7,013 nt of DNA from Nanobdellota archaeon. GTDB taxonomy: Archaea > Nanobdellota > Nanobdellia > Woesearchaeales > GW2011-AR15. Below the pieces are notes generated by a model. It saw only the letters and a list, made by a program, of their open reading frames with translations, searched no databases and was not told the origin of the DNA. The stretch is taken from assembly GCA_013335235.1 (NCBI GenBank), contig JAAXVZ010000064.1, forward strand, positions 1-7,013, written 5' to 3'. Position numbers and translations under genes: made by a program. This document shows positions 1-6,774 of the stretch, in pieces (position 1 is the stretch's first letter; each line of letters starts with the position of its first letter).

Positions 1-655
1 AAAAGAGATTAGGGTCGAGAGGACAAAAGAGATACTGGACAAGTACCTGTTACCTCACCTCGGCACTGTGAAGGAAGACAGGATATACAAGGCCTATAAC
101 TTATGCAAGCTCATAAAGAGATACATGGCAGCGGCAAATGGAAAGATCAGCCTTGATGATAAGGATCATTACGCAAACAAGAGGCTGAAACTATCAGGAG
201 TCCTGCTAGCAGACCTGTTCAGGGTCAATCTCAAAGTATTGATTGGAGACCTATTATATAATTTCCAGAGGATTGTCAAGAGGGGCAAGTTCCCTTCAAT
301 CAAGGTCATAATAAGAGACAAACTCCTTACACAGAGGATATATAGCTCTATGGCTACTGGGAACTGGGTCGGCGGAAGGAAAGGTATTGCGCAGAGGATG
401 CAGAGGCTCAACCATCTTGAGACTCTGTCTCACCTGCAGAGAGTAGTCTCTCCTCTGTCCGCAAGCCAGGAGAATTTCGAAGCCAGGGCGCTTCACTCGA
501 CACATCTCGGAAGGCTATGTCCTATCGAGACTCCAGAAGGTACAAACATCGGTCTTAGAAAAAACCTCGCTCTACTTACTGTAATCTCACAGGAGCAGGA
601 TGAAGAGGCACTTTTGAAGACTTTGAAGAGCGCAGGGCTCAAAATGATAAGGTGA
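1..655 (+). CDS. rpoB2: DNA-directed RNA polymerase subunit B'' (Rpo2N), 3' part
   Basis: This is the C-terminal part (about 217 codons seen) of the N-terminal half of the split archaeal RNAP second-largest subunit. The frame is open from base 2 and reads KEIRVERTKEILDKYLLPHL before the GTG at 68, so that GTG is internal and the true start lies upstream of the window. Visible family motifs are LLPHLGT, DDKDHYANKRL (lobe/protrusion region), MATGNWVGG and LSHLQRVVSPLSASQ, then GRLCPIETPEGTNIGLRKNL, the fork region near the active site. The protein ends about 30 residues after that motif, at the usual B''/B' split, so the end is natural and not a frameshift. B'' pairs with B' to form one lobe of the polymerase cleft. 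Its last codons carry the ribosome-binding site of rpoB' (GGTGA, 651-655). The family is certain; only the N-terminus is missing. Confidence 0.97.
   Translation, partial: KEIRVERTKEILDKYLLPHLGTVKEDRIYKAYNLCKLIKRYMAAANGKISLDDKDHYANKRLKLSGVLLADLFRVNLKVLIGDLLYNFQRIVKRGKFPSIKVIIRDKLLTQRIYSSMATGNWVGGRKGIAQRMQRLNHLETLSHLQRVVSPLSASQENFEARALHSTHLGRLCPIETPEGTNIGLRKNLALLTVISQEQDEEALLKTLKSAGLKMIR
651..655 (+). promoter_or_regulatory. Ribosome-binding site of rpoB', overlapping the rpoB'' stop
   Basis: GGTGA matches the archaeal 16S anti-SD (complement GGAGGTGA) and ends four bases before the ATG at 660. Its TGA is the stop codon of rpoB'', so ending one subunit half places the ribosome at the start of the other. 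This supports translational coupling and the ATG at 660. Confidence 0.75.
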
Positions 656-659
656 GAAA

Positions 660-2462
660 ATGAGCGAAGTCTTCTTGAACGGTAAATTCATCGGAAATGT
701 AGAAAATGCACACAAGTTCGTCGAATCATTCTTAGAGGATAGACGAAAAGGCAAGATACACCATTCGATCAATATCTCTTTTGATGAGGTGTTGAATCAG
801 GTCTATGTCGAGGCATCAAGGGGAAGGGCAATCAGGCCGCTTCTTGTCGTAAAAGATGGCAAGTCCCTTTTGACTGACAGGCATATCGAGCAGATCAGCA
901 AAGGAGAGCTCTCATTCCATGACTTGATATCACAGGGAGTCATAGAATACCTTGACTCAATGGAAGAAGAGAATGCGCTGGTTGCATTCTATGAGGAGGA
1001 TCTCACACCTGAGCATACACACATGGAGATTTTGCCTCTTGCGATAATCGGACTCTGCACCTCGCTTGTTCCATTCGGAAATTTCAACCAGTCAACAAGG
1101 CTCAACGCAGGTTCAAAGAACCAGAAGCAGGCACTTGGATTATATGTCGCTAACTTCCTTGTCAGGATGGATATGGACGTGAACGTGCTGCATGAACCAC
1201 AGGTCCCGATTGTCGAGACAATCATGCACAAGAGCTCAGACTACGAAAAGCACCCTTCAGGCCAGAACGTTGTCCTTGCCATCATATCATTTGACGGATA
1301 TAACATGGAAGATTCAATCATCCTGAACAAGGGCAGCATAGACAGGGGACTTGCCCGTTCGTCATATTTCAGGCCGGTCATAAGCGAAGAGCTTAGATAC
1401 TCCGGTGGTCTTATCGATGAGATTTCAGTCCCAGACAAGGATGTCAAGGGATACAAGAGCGAGAGAGATTACAGGCTCCTTGAAGGAGACGGCATAATCT
1501 TCCCTGAGGCAGTTGTCGCAGAAGGCGATGTCGTCATAGGAAAGACAAGCCCTCCAAGATTCTTGTCAAGCTTGGATGAGTACAATCTTACAACCTCTTC
1601 CAGAAGGGAGAGTTCAATGACAATCAAGCACGGAGAGCGTGGTGTTGTCGATTTCGTCCTCTTGACAGAGAACGAGGAAGGAAACAAACTTGTGCAAGTG
1701 AGGCTCAGGGACCAGAGAATCCCTGAGATAGGTGATAAATTCACTTCCAGGCACGGACAGAAAGGAGTTGTCGGTATGATTGTCGACGAAAAAGACATGC
1801 CTTTCTCAGCATCCGGAATCATCCCTGATATCATATTCAACCCGCACGGTATCCCTTCAAGGATGACCATAAGCCACCTGATTGAGATGGTCGGCGGGAA
1901 AGCAGGAGCACTTTCAGGAAGATATGTTGACGGAACCTCATTTGAGAGCGAGAAGCATGAAGACTTGAGAAAAGAGCTTGCTTCTTTAGGATTCAGGGAA
2001 GACGGCACAGAGACTTTCTATAACGGAAGGTCAGGAGAGATGCTGAAAGCCCAGATATTTGTCGGAGATATGTATTATCTTAAACTGAAGCACATGGTCG
2101 CAAACAAGATCCATGCAAGGGCAAGAGGCCCTATCCAGCTTTTGACAAGGCAACCTACAGAAGGTAGGGCAAAAGAAGGAGGCCTGAGGCTTGGAGAAAT
2201 GGAGAAGGACACATTTGTAGCCCATGGTGCCTCTCTATTACTAAAAGAGAGGTTCGATTCTGACAGGACCATAGTTCCGGTCTGCGAGGAATGCGGCCTT
2301 ATTGCAATCCATGATGAATTCAAGAACAGATCCTACTGCGCAGTATGCGGCGAGAATGCGGTTGTCTCGAATATCGAGCTATCTTATGCATTCAAGCTGA
2401 TGCTTGACGAACTGAAGGCGCTCGGCGTCTATCCCAAACTCATGTTGAAGGACAAGTACTAG
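660..2462 (+). CDS. rpoB1: DNA-directed RNA polymerase subunit B' (Rpo2C)
   Basis: This is the C-terminal half of the split second-largest RNAP subunit, 600 residues, complete and of normal length. It opens with VFLNGKFIGN (external domain), then EYLDSMEEENALV (residues 96-108) and LTPEHTHMEI (from 115). The hybrid-binding domain follows, with FNQSTRLNAGSKNQKQALG, DGYNMEDSIILNKGS (212-226), GDKFTSRHGQKGV (358-370) and NPHGIPSRMT (394-403). KLKHMVANKIHARARG (from 475) and RQPTEGRAKEGGLRLGEME (497-515) lead into the clamp/anchor region. A zinc ribbon is formed by C542, C545, C560 and C563. The basic residues of the GDKF..RHGQKG block contact the RNA-DNA hybrid and active site in homologous enzymes. 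All key motifs look intact. It lies between rpoB'' (4-base gap) and rpoA' (9-base gap to the preferred start) and is almost certainly co-transcribed with them. I saw no frameshift or odd insertion. Confidence 0.98.
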   Translation: MSEVFLNGKFIGNVENAHKFVESFLEDRRKGKIHHSINISFDEVLNQVYVEASRGRAIRPLLVVKDGKSLLTDRHIEQISKGELSFHDLISQGVIEYLDSMEEENALVAFYEEDLTPEHTHMEILPLAIIGLCTSLVPFGNFNQSTRLNAGSKNQKQALGLYVANFLVRMDMDVNVLHEPQVPIVETIMHKSSDYEKHPSGQNVVLAIISFDGYNMEDSIILNKGSIDRGLARSSYFRPVISEELRYSGGLIDEISVPDKDVKGYKSERDYRLLEGDGIIFPEAVVAEGDVVIGKTSPPRFLSSLDEYNLTTSSRRESSMTIKHGERGVVDFVLLTENEEGNKLVQVRLRDQRIPEIGDKFTSRHGQKGVVGMIVDEKDMPFSASGIIPDIIFNPHGIPSRMTISHLIEMVGGKAGALSGRYVDGTSFESEKHEDLRKELASLGFREDGTETFYNGRSGEMLKAQIFVGDMYYLKLKHMVANKIHARARGPIQLLTRQPTEGRAKEGGLRLGEMEKDTFVAHGASLLLKERFDSDRTIVPVCEECGLIAIHDEFKNRSYCAVCGENAVVSNIELSYAFKLMLDELKALGVYPKLMLKDKY

Positions 2463-2465
2463 GTG
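2461..2465 (+). promoter_or_regulatory. Ribosome-binding site deciding the rpoA' start
   Basis: AGGTG spans the rpoB' stop (TAG, 2460-2462) and the next three bases. It lies six bases before the ATG at 2472, a normal spacing. The in-frame GTG at 2463 is part of this SD and would have no upstream SD of its own, so the ATG at 2472 is the better start. Confidence 0.7.
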
Positions 2466-2471
2466 CAAAAA

Positions 2472-5051
2472 ATGGACGAAGAAATCTATGTTTATAAAAA
2501 AGTTGAGGCAATCAAGTTCGGAGTTCTATCTCCGAAGATGATCAAGCAGATGTCTGCAGTGAAGATTGTCACACCTGAATTGTATGATAAAGAAGGATCT
2601 CCCGTAGATGGAGGCCTTATGGACACAAGGCTTGGCGTCATTGACCCAGGCCTCAAATGCAAGACCTGTGGCTCCAAGCTAAAGGAATGTATAGGACATT
2701 TTGGCTATATTGAACTTGCAAGGCCTATCGTCCACATAAAATTCACCAAGCTTATACTCGATTTATTGAGATGCACATGCAAAGATTGCGGCAGGATACT
2801 CATACCTGATGAGGAATTGAAGAAGACTGTCAAGAAATCAGAGAAGATCGCAAAATCAAAGACAGCAAAGGCAAAAAGGATAGTTGTCAAGGAGACCATA
2901 CTCAAACTGAAGACAGTCTCAAAATGCCCTCATTGCAAAGCAAAGCTTGAGAAGATCAAGCTCGAGAAGCCGACTACATTCATGGAAGGCGAGAGAAGGC
3001 TATCGCCAATAGAAGTCAGGACTAGGCTTGAGAAGATACCTGATGAAGATATTGACCTTTTCGGGATAAATCCCTCTGTCATGAGGCCTGAATGGGCAAT
3101 AATGACTTTGATGTCTATCCCGCCTGTCACTATGAGGCCATCTATCACACTAGAATCCGGGGAGAGAAGCGAAGACGACTTGACCCACAAGCTAGGAGAT
3201 GTCGTCAGGATCAACCAGAGGCTATTTGAGAACATAAATGCAGGAGCGCCAGAGATAATCATAGAGGACCTATGGGACCTTTTGCAGTATCACATAACGA
3301 CATTCTTTGACAACAATGTAGCGCAGCTGCCCCCAGCAAGGCACAGGAGCGGCCAGCCACTTAAGACAATCACAGAAAGGATCAAGAGCAAGGAAGGTAG
3401 GATCAGGCATAACCTTGCAGGAAAGAGAACAAACTTCTCATCCAGGACAGTTATTTCCCCAGATTCTATGATTGATCTTGATGAAGTGGGTGTTCCACTT
3501 ACCATAGCTATGAAATTGACTGTTCCAGAAAAGATTACTGAATGGAACTTCGAATACTTGAAAGAGTATGTCAAGAGAGGCCCAAAGGTCTATCCAGGAG
3601 CGAATTATATATCTAGGCCAGATGGGAAGAAGAAGAAGATAACAGAAGAGACCCTTCAGGCGCTTCTAGAAGAGCTGCAGATTGGCTATGTCGTGGAAAG
3701 GCACCTCATCGAAGGCGATATCGCGATATTCAACAGGCAGCCTTCCTTGCACAGGATGAGCATGATGTGCCATAAGATAAAGGTCCTTCCAGGACTGACA
3801 TTCAGGCTCAACCCAGCAGTCTGCGCACCATACAATGCAGATTTTGATGGTGACGAGATGAATCTGCACGTCCCTCAGACAGAGGAAGCAAGGGCAGAAG
3901 CAGAGATATTGATGGAAGTCCAGACACAATTGATTAGCCCAAGATACGGTCTTGGCATCATCGCATGCAACCACGATTCAATCGGCGGTAACTACATGCT
4001 GACAAAGATGATTGAGATGCCAAGGACAGATGCTGTCCAGCTTCTGGCATCAGTTGGCATTGAAGAGTTCGGAAGCCTTCCTGATAAGGAGATAGTCAAC
4101 GGAAGAGAGATATTCTCAGTTCTTCTTCCAAAAGACTTTGAATTCACAGGTAAAGCAAGGGACGGAACAAAAGTTGTGATACAAAAAGGCAAGCTCAAAG
4201 AGGGTTTCATGGACTCAGCGAACCTGGGTTCAGGCAGCGGCCTTTTGATTAGGAACCTCCATAAGAGGTATGGCGCTGAAAGAGCACTCAAGATACTTGG
4301 CGCTATGTTCAGGCTTGGAGTCAAGACGCTCCTATATCACGGATTCACAGCAGCTTTCTCAGATACAGATCTGAAAACAGAGAATGACCAAGAGATTCAG
4401 AATGTGCTGAAAGAGGCAGAACATAAAGTTGACGAATTCATAGAGGTATACAAGAAGGGCAACCTGGATATCTTCCCGGGAAGGACTGCAGAAGAGACAC
4501 TTGAGATAAAGATCCTTGAGTCGCTGAATAAGGCAAGGAACGATGCAGGCCGTGTAGTCTCAAAGAGCCTTGACAGGACAAAGAACACATTGATCATGTC
4601 TCTATCCGGTGCAAGAGGTAACATCATCAACCTCGCCCAAATGGCTGCAGTCGTAGGACAGCAGGCACTCAGGGGCAAGAGGATTGAGAAAGGTTACAAA
4701 GGAAGGACCTTATCATGCTTCAGGAGAGGAGACCTGAGGTCAAATGCCAGAGGATTCATCAGGCATGGGTTTAGGCAAGGCCTGACCCCAGCAGAATTCT
4801 TCTTCATGGCAATGACAGGAAGAGATTCACTTATGGACACCGCGCTCAGGACACCTAAATCCGGTTACCTATACAGAAGGCTTGCAAACGCAATGCAGGA
4901 CATGAGAGTGGAATATGATTACACTGTCAGGAACGCATCAAAGAGGATTGTCCAGTTCTCTTATGGAGAGGATAAGATTGATGTCTCCAAGTCAGAAGGC
5001 GGCAAGATCAATGTCAAGCGTATTGTCGAGTCAGTCATGGAGGGTGAATGA
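2472..5051 (+). CDS. rpoA1: DNA-directed RNA polymerase subunit A' (Rpo1N)
   Basis: This is the N-terminal two-thirds of the largest RNAP subunit, 859 residues from ATG 2472 (862 from the less likely GTG 2463). The clamp-head zinc site is C63, C66, C73 and H76. A second cysteine set (C101, C103, C106, then C152, C155) is separated by a lysine-rich stretch at 107-151. Later come PSITLESGERSEDDLTHKL, QLPPARHRSGQPLKT, GRIRHNLAGKRTNFSSRTVI (rudder/switch region) and GDIAIFNRQPSLHRMSMM. The catalytic loop NADFDGDEMN spans 455-464, with Mg-binding D457, D459 and D461. SGARGNIINLAQMAAVVGQQ belongs to the funnel, and the bridge helix starts near G770 (GLTPAEFFFMAMTGRDS, then DTALRTPKSGYLYRRL). The protein ends just after the bridge helix, the normal A'/A'' split, with the trigger loop in the next gene. 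One oddity is M779, where most relatives I recall have His (FFFHAM). Its stop overlaps the rpoA'' start by four bases. The identity is certain. Confidence 0.98.
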   Translation: MDEEIYVYKKVEAIKFGVLSPKMIKQMSAVKIVTPELYDKEGSPVDGGLMDTRLGVIDPGLKCKTCGSKLKECIGHFGYIELARPIVHIKFTKLILDLLRCTCKDCGRILIPDEELKKTVKKSEKIAKSKTAKAKRIVVKETILKLKTVSKCPHCKAKLEKIKLEKPTTFMEGERRLSPIEVRTRLEKIPDEDIDLFGINPSVMRPEWAIMTLMSIPPVTMRPSITLESGERSEDDLTHKLGDVVRINQRLFENINAGAPEIIIEDLWDLLQYHITTFFDNNVAQLPPARHRSGQPLKTITERIKSKEGRIRHNLAGKRTNFSSRTVISPDSMIDLDEVGVPLTIAMKLTVPEKITEWNFEYLKEYVKRGPKVYPGANYISRPDGKKKKITEETLQALLEELQIGYVVERHLIEGDIAIFNRQPSLHRMSMMCHKIKVLPGLTFRLNPAVCAPYNADFDGDEMNLHVPQTEEARAEAEILMEVQTQLISPRYGLGIIACNHDSIGGNYMLTKMIEMPRTDAVQLLASVGIEEFGSLPDKEIVNGREIFSVLLPKDFEFTGKARDGTKVVIQKGKLKEGFMDSANLGSGSGLLIRNLHKRYGAERALKILGAMFRLGVKTLLYHGFTAAFSDTDLKTENDQEIQNVLKEAEHKVDEFIEVYKKGNLDIFPGRTAEETLEIKILESLNKARNDAGRVVSKSLDRTKNTLIMSLSGARGNIINLAQMAAVVGQQALRGKRIEKGYKGRTLSCFRRGDLRSNARGFIRHGFRQGLTPAEFFFMAMTGRDSLMDTALRTPKSGYLYRRLANAMQDMRVEYDYTVRNASKRIVQFSYGEDKIDVSKSEGGKINVKRIVESVMEGE
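5039..5047 (+). promoter_or_regulatory. Ribosome-binding site of rpoA'' inside the rpoA' 3' end
   Basis: The purine run GGAGGGTGA, coding the last residues of rpoA', precedes two in-frame ATGs at 5048 and 5054. GGAGG pairs with the anti-SD four bases before 5048. GGTGA, the form used ahead of rpoB', abuts 5048 but lies six bases before 5054. Both starts are therefore credible and differ by two residues. Confidence 0.65.
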
Positions 5052-6196
5052 ACATGGCAGCAGATCACGATTCAGTCTACGAAGAATTTGAAGGGAAGAT
5101 CCCATTAAACCTGCTTGATGAAGTCAGGGAAAGCCTTCCGGACAAATGCAACAAGACCCAGCTCAAGAAGATACTTGAAAAGGTATATGCTGAATATTCA
5201 ACATCAATGATAGAGCCAGGAGAATCAGTCGGGCTGATCTCTGCAGAATCTATAGGGGAACCTGGTACACAGATGACATTGAACACATTCCACTTCGCTG
5301 GAGTTGCAGAGTTCAACGTCACAGTCGGTCTGCCAAGGATCATCGAGATCCTGGATGGCAGGAAGAACATCTCAACACCTATGATGGAGATCTTCCTGAA
5401 AGAACCATACTCCCAGGGAAAGGACATCAAGGAGCTGGCTGAATCTATAAGGCAGGCGGAATTCAAGGACTTTGCAAAAGAGATAACCCTTGAGATAACA
5501 GAAGGCACGCTTGAAGTCAAGCTGGATATGGACAAGCTAAAGAGGGTTGGCTTGAATGAGGCTGCATTAGGCAAGATAATGGAAAAAAGCCTCAAAGGCT
5601 TCACATTGAAGATCAAAGACGATTTGATGACCATTAAGTCAAAGACAAAAGGGGAGAATATCTCTGAGCTGTATAAGCTAAAGGAAAAAGTGAAATCCGT
5701 CTATGTCGCAGGTATCAAGGGGATACTTCAGGTCCTTCCTGTGAAAAGAGAGAATGAGTTTGTAATAATCACAGCAGGCTCAAACCTGCGAGATGTATAC
5801 AAGCTTGATTTTATCGATAAGAAGAGGACAACTACAAACGATGTCTTTGAAATAGAGGATTTCCTTGGCATTGAAGCAGCAAGGCAGTCAGTCATAAATG
5901 AAGTCTTCAAGGTCATTGAGAATCAAGGGCTTAATGTAGATATAAGACATATCATGCTCGTGGCAGACACAATGACATTAGGCGGCAAAGTAAGAGGAAT
6001 AACCAGGTATGGTGTTGTCAGTGACAAGGCATCTGTCCTTGCAAGGGCGTCATTCGAAACCCCTATCAAGCACATTGTCGAAGCTGCGCTGATTGGAGAG
6101 ATTGACCCACTTACAAGCGTGGTTGAAAATGTTATGATCAATCAACCTGTACCTGTTGGAACCGGGCTTCCTGAGCTTGTCTCAAAGAAGCAATAA
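5048..6196 (+). CDS. rpoA2: DNA-directed RNA polymerase subunit A'' (Rpo1C)
   Basis: This is the C-terminal third of the largest RNAP subunit, 382 residues from ATG 5048 or 380 from ATG 5054. The trigger loop is intact: ISAESIGEPGTQMTLNTFHF spans about 63-83, with Q75, M76, L78 and H82 matching the residues that contact the incoming nucleotide in Pol II Rpb1 (Q1078, M1079, L1081, H1085). VGLPRIIEILDGRKN follows. After a variable middle (about 110-215, jaw region) come VAGIKGILQVLPV, AGSNLRDV, TTTNDVFEIEDFLGIEAARQ and GLNVDIRHIMLVADTMT (clamp/cleft). The end is DKASVLARASFETPIKHIVE and ENVMINQPVPVGTGLPEL, the conserved archaeal C-terminus. Its ATG shares bases with the rpoA' TGA (ATGA, 5048-5051), so it is the last gene of the coupled rpoB''-B'-A'-A'' unit. 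A T5 run directly after the stop may end part of the transcription. Length and motifs are normal. Confidence 0.98.
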   Translation: MNMAADHDSVYEEFEGKIPLNLLDEVRESLPDKCNKTQLKKILEKVYAEYSTSMIEPGESVGLISAESIGEPGTQMTLNTFHFAGVAEFNVTVGLPRIIEILDGRKNISTPMMEIFLKEPYSQGKDIKELAESIRQAEFKDFAKEITLEITEGTLEVKLDMDKLKRVGLNEAALGKIMEKSLKGFTLKIKDDLMTIKSKTKGENISELYKLKEKVKSVYVAGIKGILQVLPVKRENEFVIITAGSNLRDVYKLDFIDKKRTTTNDVFEIEDFLGIEAARQSVINEVFKVIENQGLNVDIRHIMLVADTMTLGGKVRGITRYGVVSDKASVLARASFETPIKHIVEAALIGEIDPLTSVVENVMINQPVPVGTGLPELVSKKQ

Positions 6197-6197
6197 G

Positions 6198-6205
6198 TTT
6201 TTATA
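6198..6205 (+). promoter_or_regulatory. TATA-like box (and T-run) between rpoA'' and the 96-codon gene
   Basis: TTTTTATA lies one base after the rpoA'' stop, with the purine-rich AATAAG (possible BRE) just upstream. Its centre is about 26 bases before the ATG at 6228. Archaeal transcription usually starts 25-27 bases downstream of the TATA centre, so the predicted mRNA would begin at or next to the start codon (leaderless). The T5 part could also act as a weak intrinsic terminator for the rpo operon. This is pattern-based inference. Confidence 0.45.
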
Positions 6206-6227
6206 GCAGGAAAACGAGCTGATACAT

Positions 6228-6518
6228 ATGAAATACAAGGCAAAGAGCGCGATAATAGGTAGGGCAGGAAAAAGGGATGATTTTGGGAATGGTCCTGTTT
6301 TCATCCACTTATTCAATATAAATGACCCACACAAGACAAAGGAAGTGCCAGTCAAGTTCATTGACTTTGCCAAGATGCATAAAGTCGTATTCAGAGGCCT
6401 GGATGTAAATTTCCTGCTTGCAGGTTCAGATATCCTAATCAATGATCTGGAGCATCTTGAAGTAGAGGAAGAAAAGGGAAAGCCTGGAAATTTGGTTGTT
6501 ACGGGCAAGCAGGCTTAA
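6228..6518 (+). CDS. Uncharacterised 96-residue protein downstream of rpoA''
   Basis: I do not recognise the family. The protein has 96 residues, no cysteine, no signal peptide and no membrane segment. Hydrophobic stretches (AIIGRAG, PVFIHLF, KVVFRGLDV, DILINDLEHLEVE) separated by charged turns suggest a small mostly-beta cytosolic fold. There is an acidic-basic patch near residues 79-86 (EVEEEKGK). A start at ATG 6228 is supported by a TATA-like box 26 bases upstream (leaderless start) and, more weakly, by GAGCTGAT (6216-6223), one mismatch from the SD consensus GAGGTGAT and four bases from the ATG. Codon use resembles the rpo genes (AGG/AGA arginine), arguing for a real gene. In many archaea this position is held by rpl30e and a nusA-like gene; the sequence resembles neither as I remember them. 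A role with RNA polymerase is possible from position alone but has no direct support. Confidence 0.75.
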   Translation: MKYKAKSAIIGRAGKRDDFGNGPVFIHLFNINDPHKTKEVPVKFIDFAKMHKVVFRGLDVNFLLAGSDILINDLEHLEVEEEKGKPGNLVVTGKQA

Positions 6519-6524
6519 TCTCAG

Positions 6525-6536
6525 TTTTTATTTGTT
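6525..6536 (+). terminator. T-rich terminator candidate after the 96-codon gene
   Basis: TTTTTATTTGTT begins six bases after the TAA of the 96-codon gene. Archaeal RNA polymerase often terminates at oligo-T tracts of the non-template strand without needing a hairpin, and none is seen directly upstream. Another T4 lies at 6567-6570. The call rests on base composition and position only. Confidence 0.4.
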
Positions 6537-6636
6537 AATCTACAGTCTTATCTTAGATATTAGTTGTTTTAGTGCCTGACGACATCTGAGTTGTTACAAT
6601 GTCTTAGTCTCTTTGGAAGGATAGTTTACATAGCTG

Positions 6637-6684
6637 CTTCGATGAGGAATGCCCGCATTTAGGATATGGACGGGCTCATGCAAG
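6637..6684. repeat. Imperfect inverted repeat, possible RNA hairpin
   Basis: GCCCG (6651-6655) pairs with CGGGC (6671-6675) around a 15-base loop. Outside it ATGA (6642-6645) pairs with TCAT (6676-6679) after a five-base bulge, and CTT (6637-6639) with AAG (6682-6684) after a 2x2 internal loop. Next to it are AAGGT/GCCTT (6682-6686/6691-6695, one G-T pair) and TGGCA/TGCCA (6706-6710/6722-6726). The last arm, TTGCCA (6721-6726), can instead pair with TGGCAA (6745-6750), flanking a TATA-like box. The stems are short and may be chance, but the stretch is richer in GC than the sequence around it. It could be part of a small RNA. Confidence 0.3.
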
Positions 6685-6730
6685 GTATATGCCTTCTAAC
6701 CTTAATGGCATTACCGTGGTTTGCCAATCC

Positions 6731-6740
6731 TTATTTATAT
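6731..6740 (+). promoter_or_regulatory. TATA-like box, distal promoter candidate for the RHH gene
   Basis: TTATTTATAT contains TTTATAT, close to the archaeal TATA consensus TTTATATA. A start about 26 bases downstream would fall near 6762, giving a leader of about 68 bases that carries the heptad array. It lies in the loop of the TTGCCA/TGGCAA inverted repeat. Confidence 0.35.
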
Positions 6741-6763
6741 TCACTGGCAATTAGTATGGTAAA

Positions 6764-6774
6764 TTATTTAAACA
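6764..6774 (+). promoter_or_regulatory. TATA-like box, proximal promoter candidate for the RHH gene
   Basis: TTATTTAAACA fits an archaeal AT-rich TATA element. The predicted start, near 6795, falls inside the ACTAAGT/ACTTAGT array, so a protein bound there would block initiation. The leader would be about 35 bases, and no SD is visible before the ATG at 6830. Choosing between this box and 6731-6740 needs transcript data. Confidence 0.4.

Noticed and set aside
68..70. GTG at 68 as the start of a short gene.
   Set aside because: The frame continues upstream to the window edge with conserved RpoB sequence (LLPHLGT), so this GTG is an internal valine codon.
641..662. The break between the B'' and B' frames considered as a frameshift or pseudogene of a single rpoB.
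   Set aside because: It lies at the known B''/B' split after ETPEGTNIGLRKN, both frames have proper stop and start codons, and an SD sits at the junction.
1469..2008. Long reverse-strand open frame (179 codons) opposite rpoB', with a similar one of 185 codons at 5077-5634 opposite rpoA''.
   Set aside because: Both lie wholly antisense to strongly conserved RNAP genes, are rich in Ser/Leu/Ile/Pro as expected of shadow frames, and show no family motifs or start signals.
6651..6675. The GC stem GCCCG/CGGGC considered as part of a tRNA.
   Set aside because: No T-loop pattern (GGTTCRANTCC) or anticodon-arm arrangement is seen on either strand, and the spacing does not fit a cloverleaf.
6641..6680. 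GAGGAATGCCCG looked like the RNase P RNA motif GAGGAAAGTCCG; GATGAG near a CTCA looked like box C/D elements.
   Set aside because: The other conserved RNase P blocks (such as ACAGAA..GGCTTA) are missing, and no proper C (RTGATGA) and D (CTGA) pair with k-turn spacing is present.
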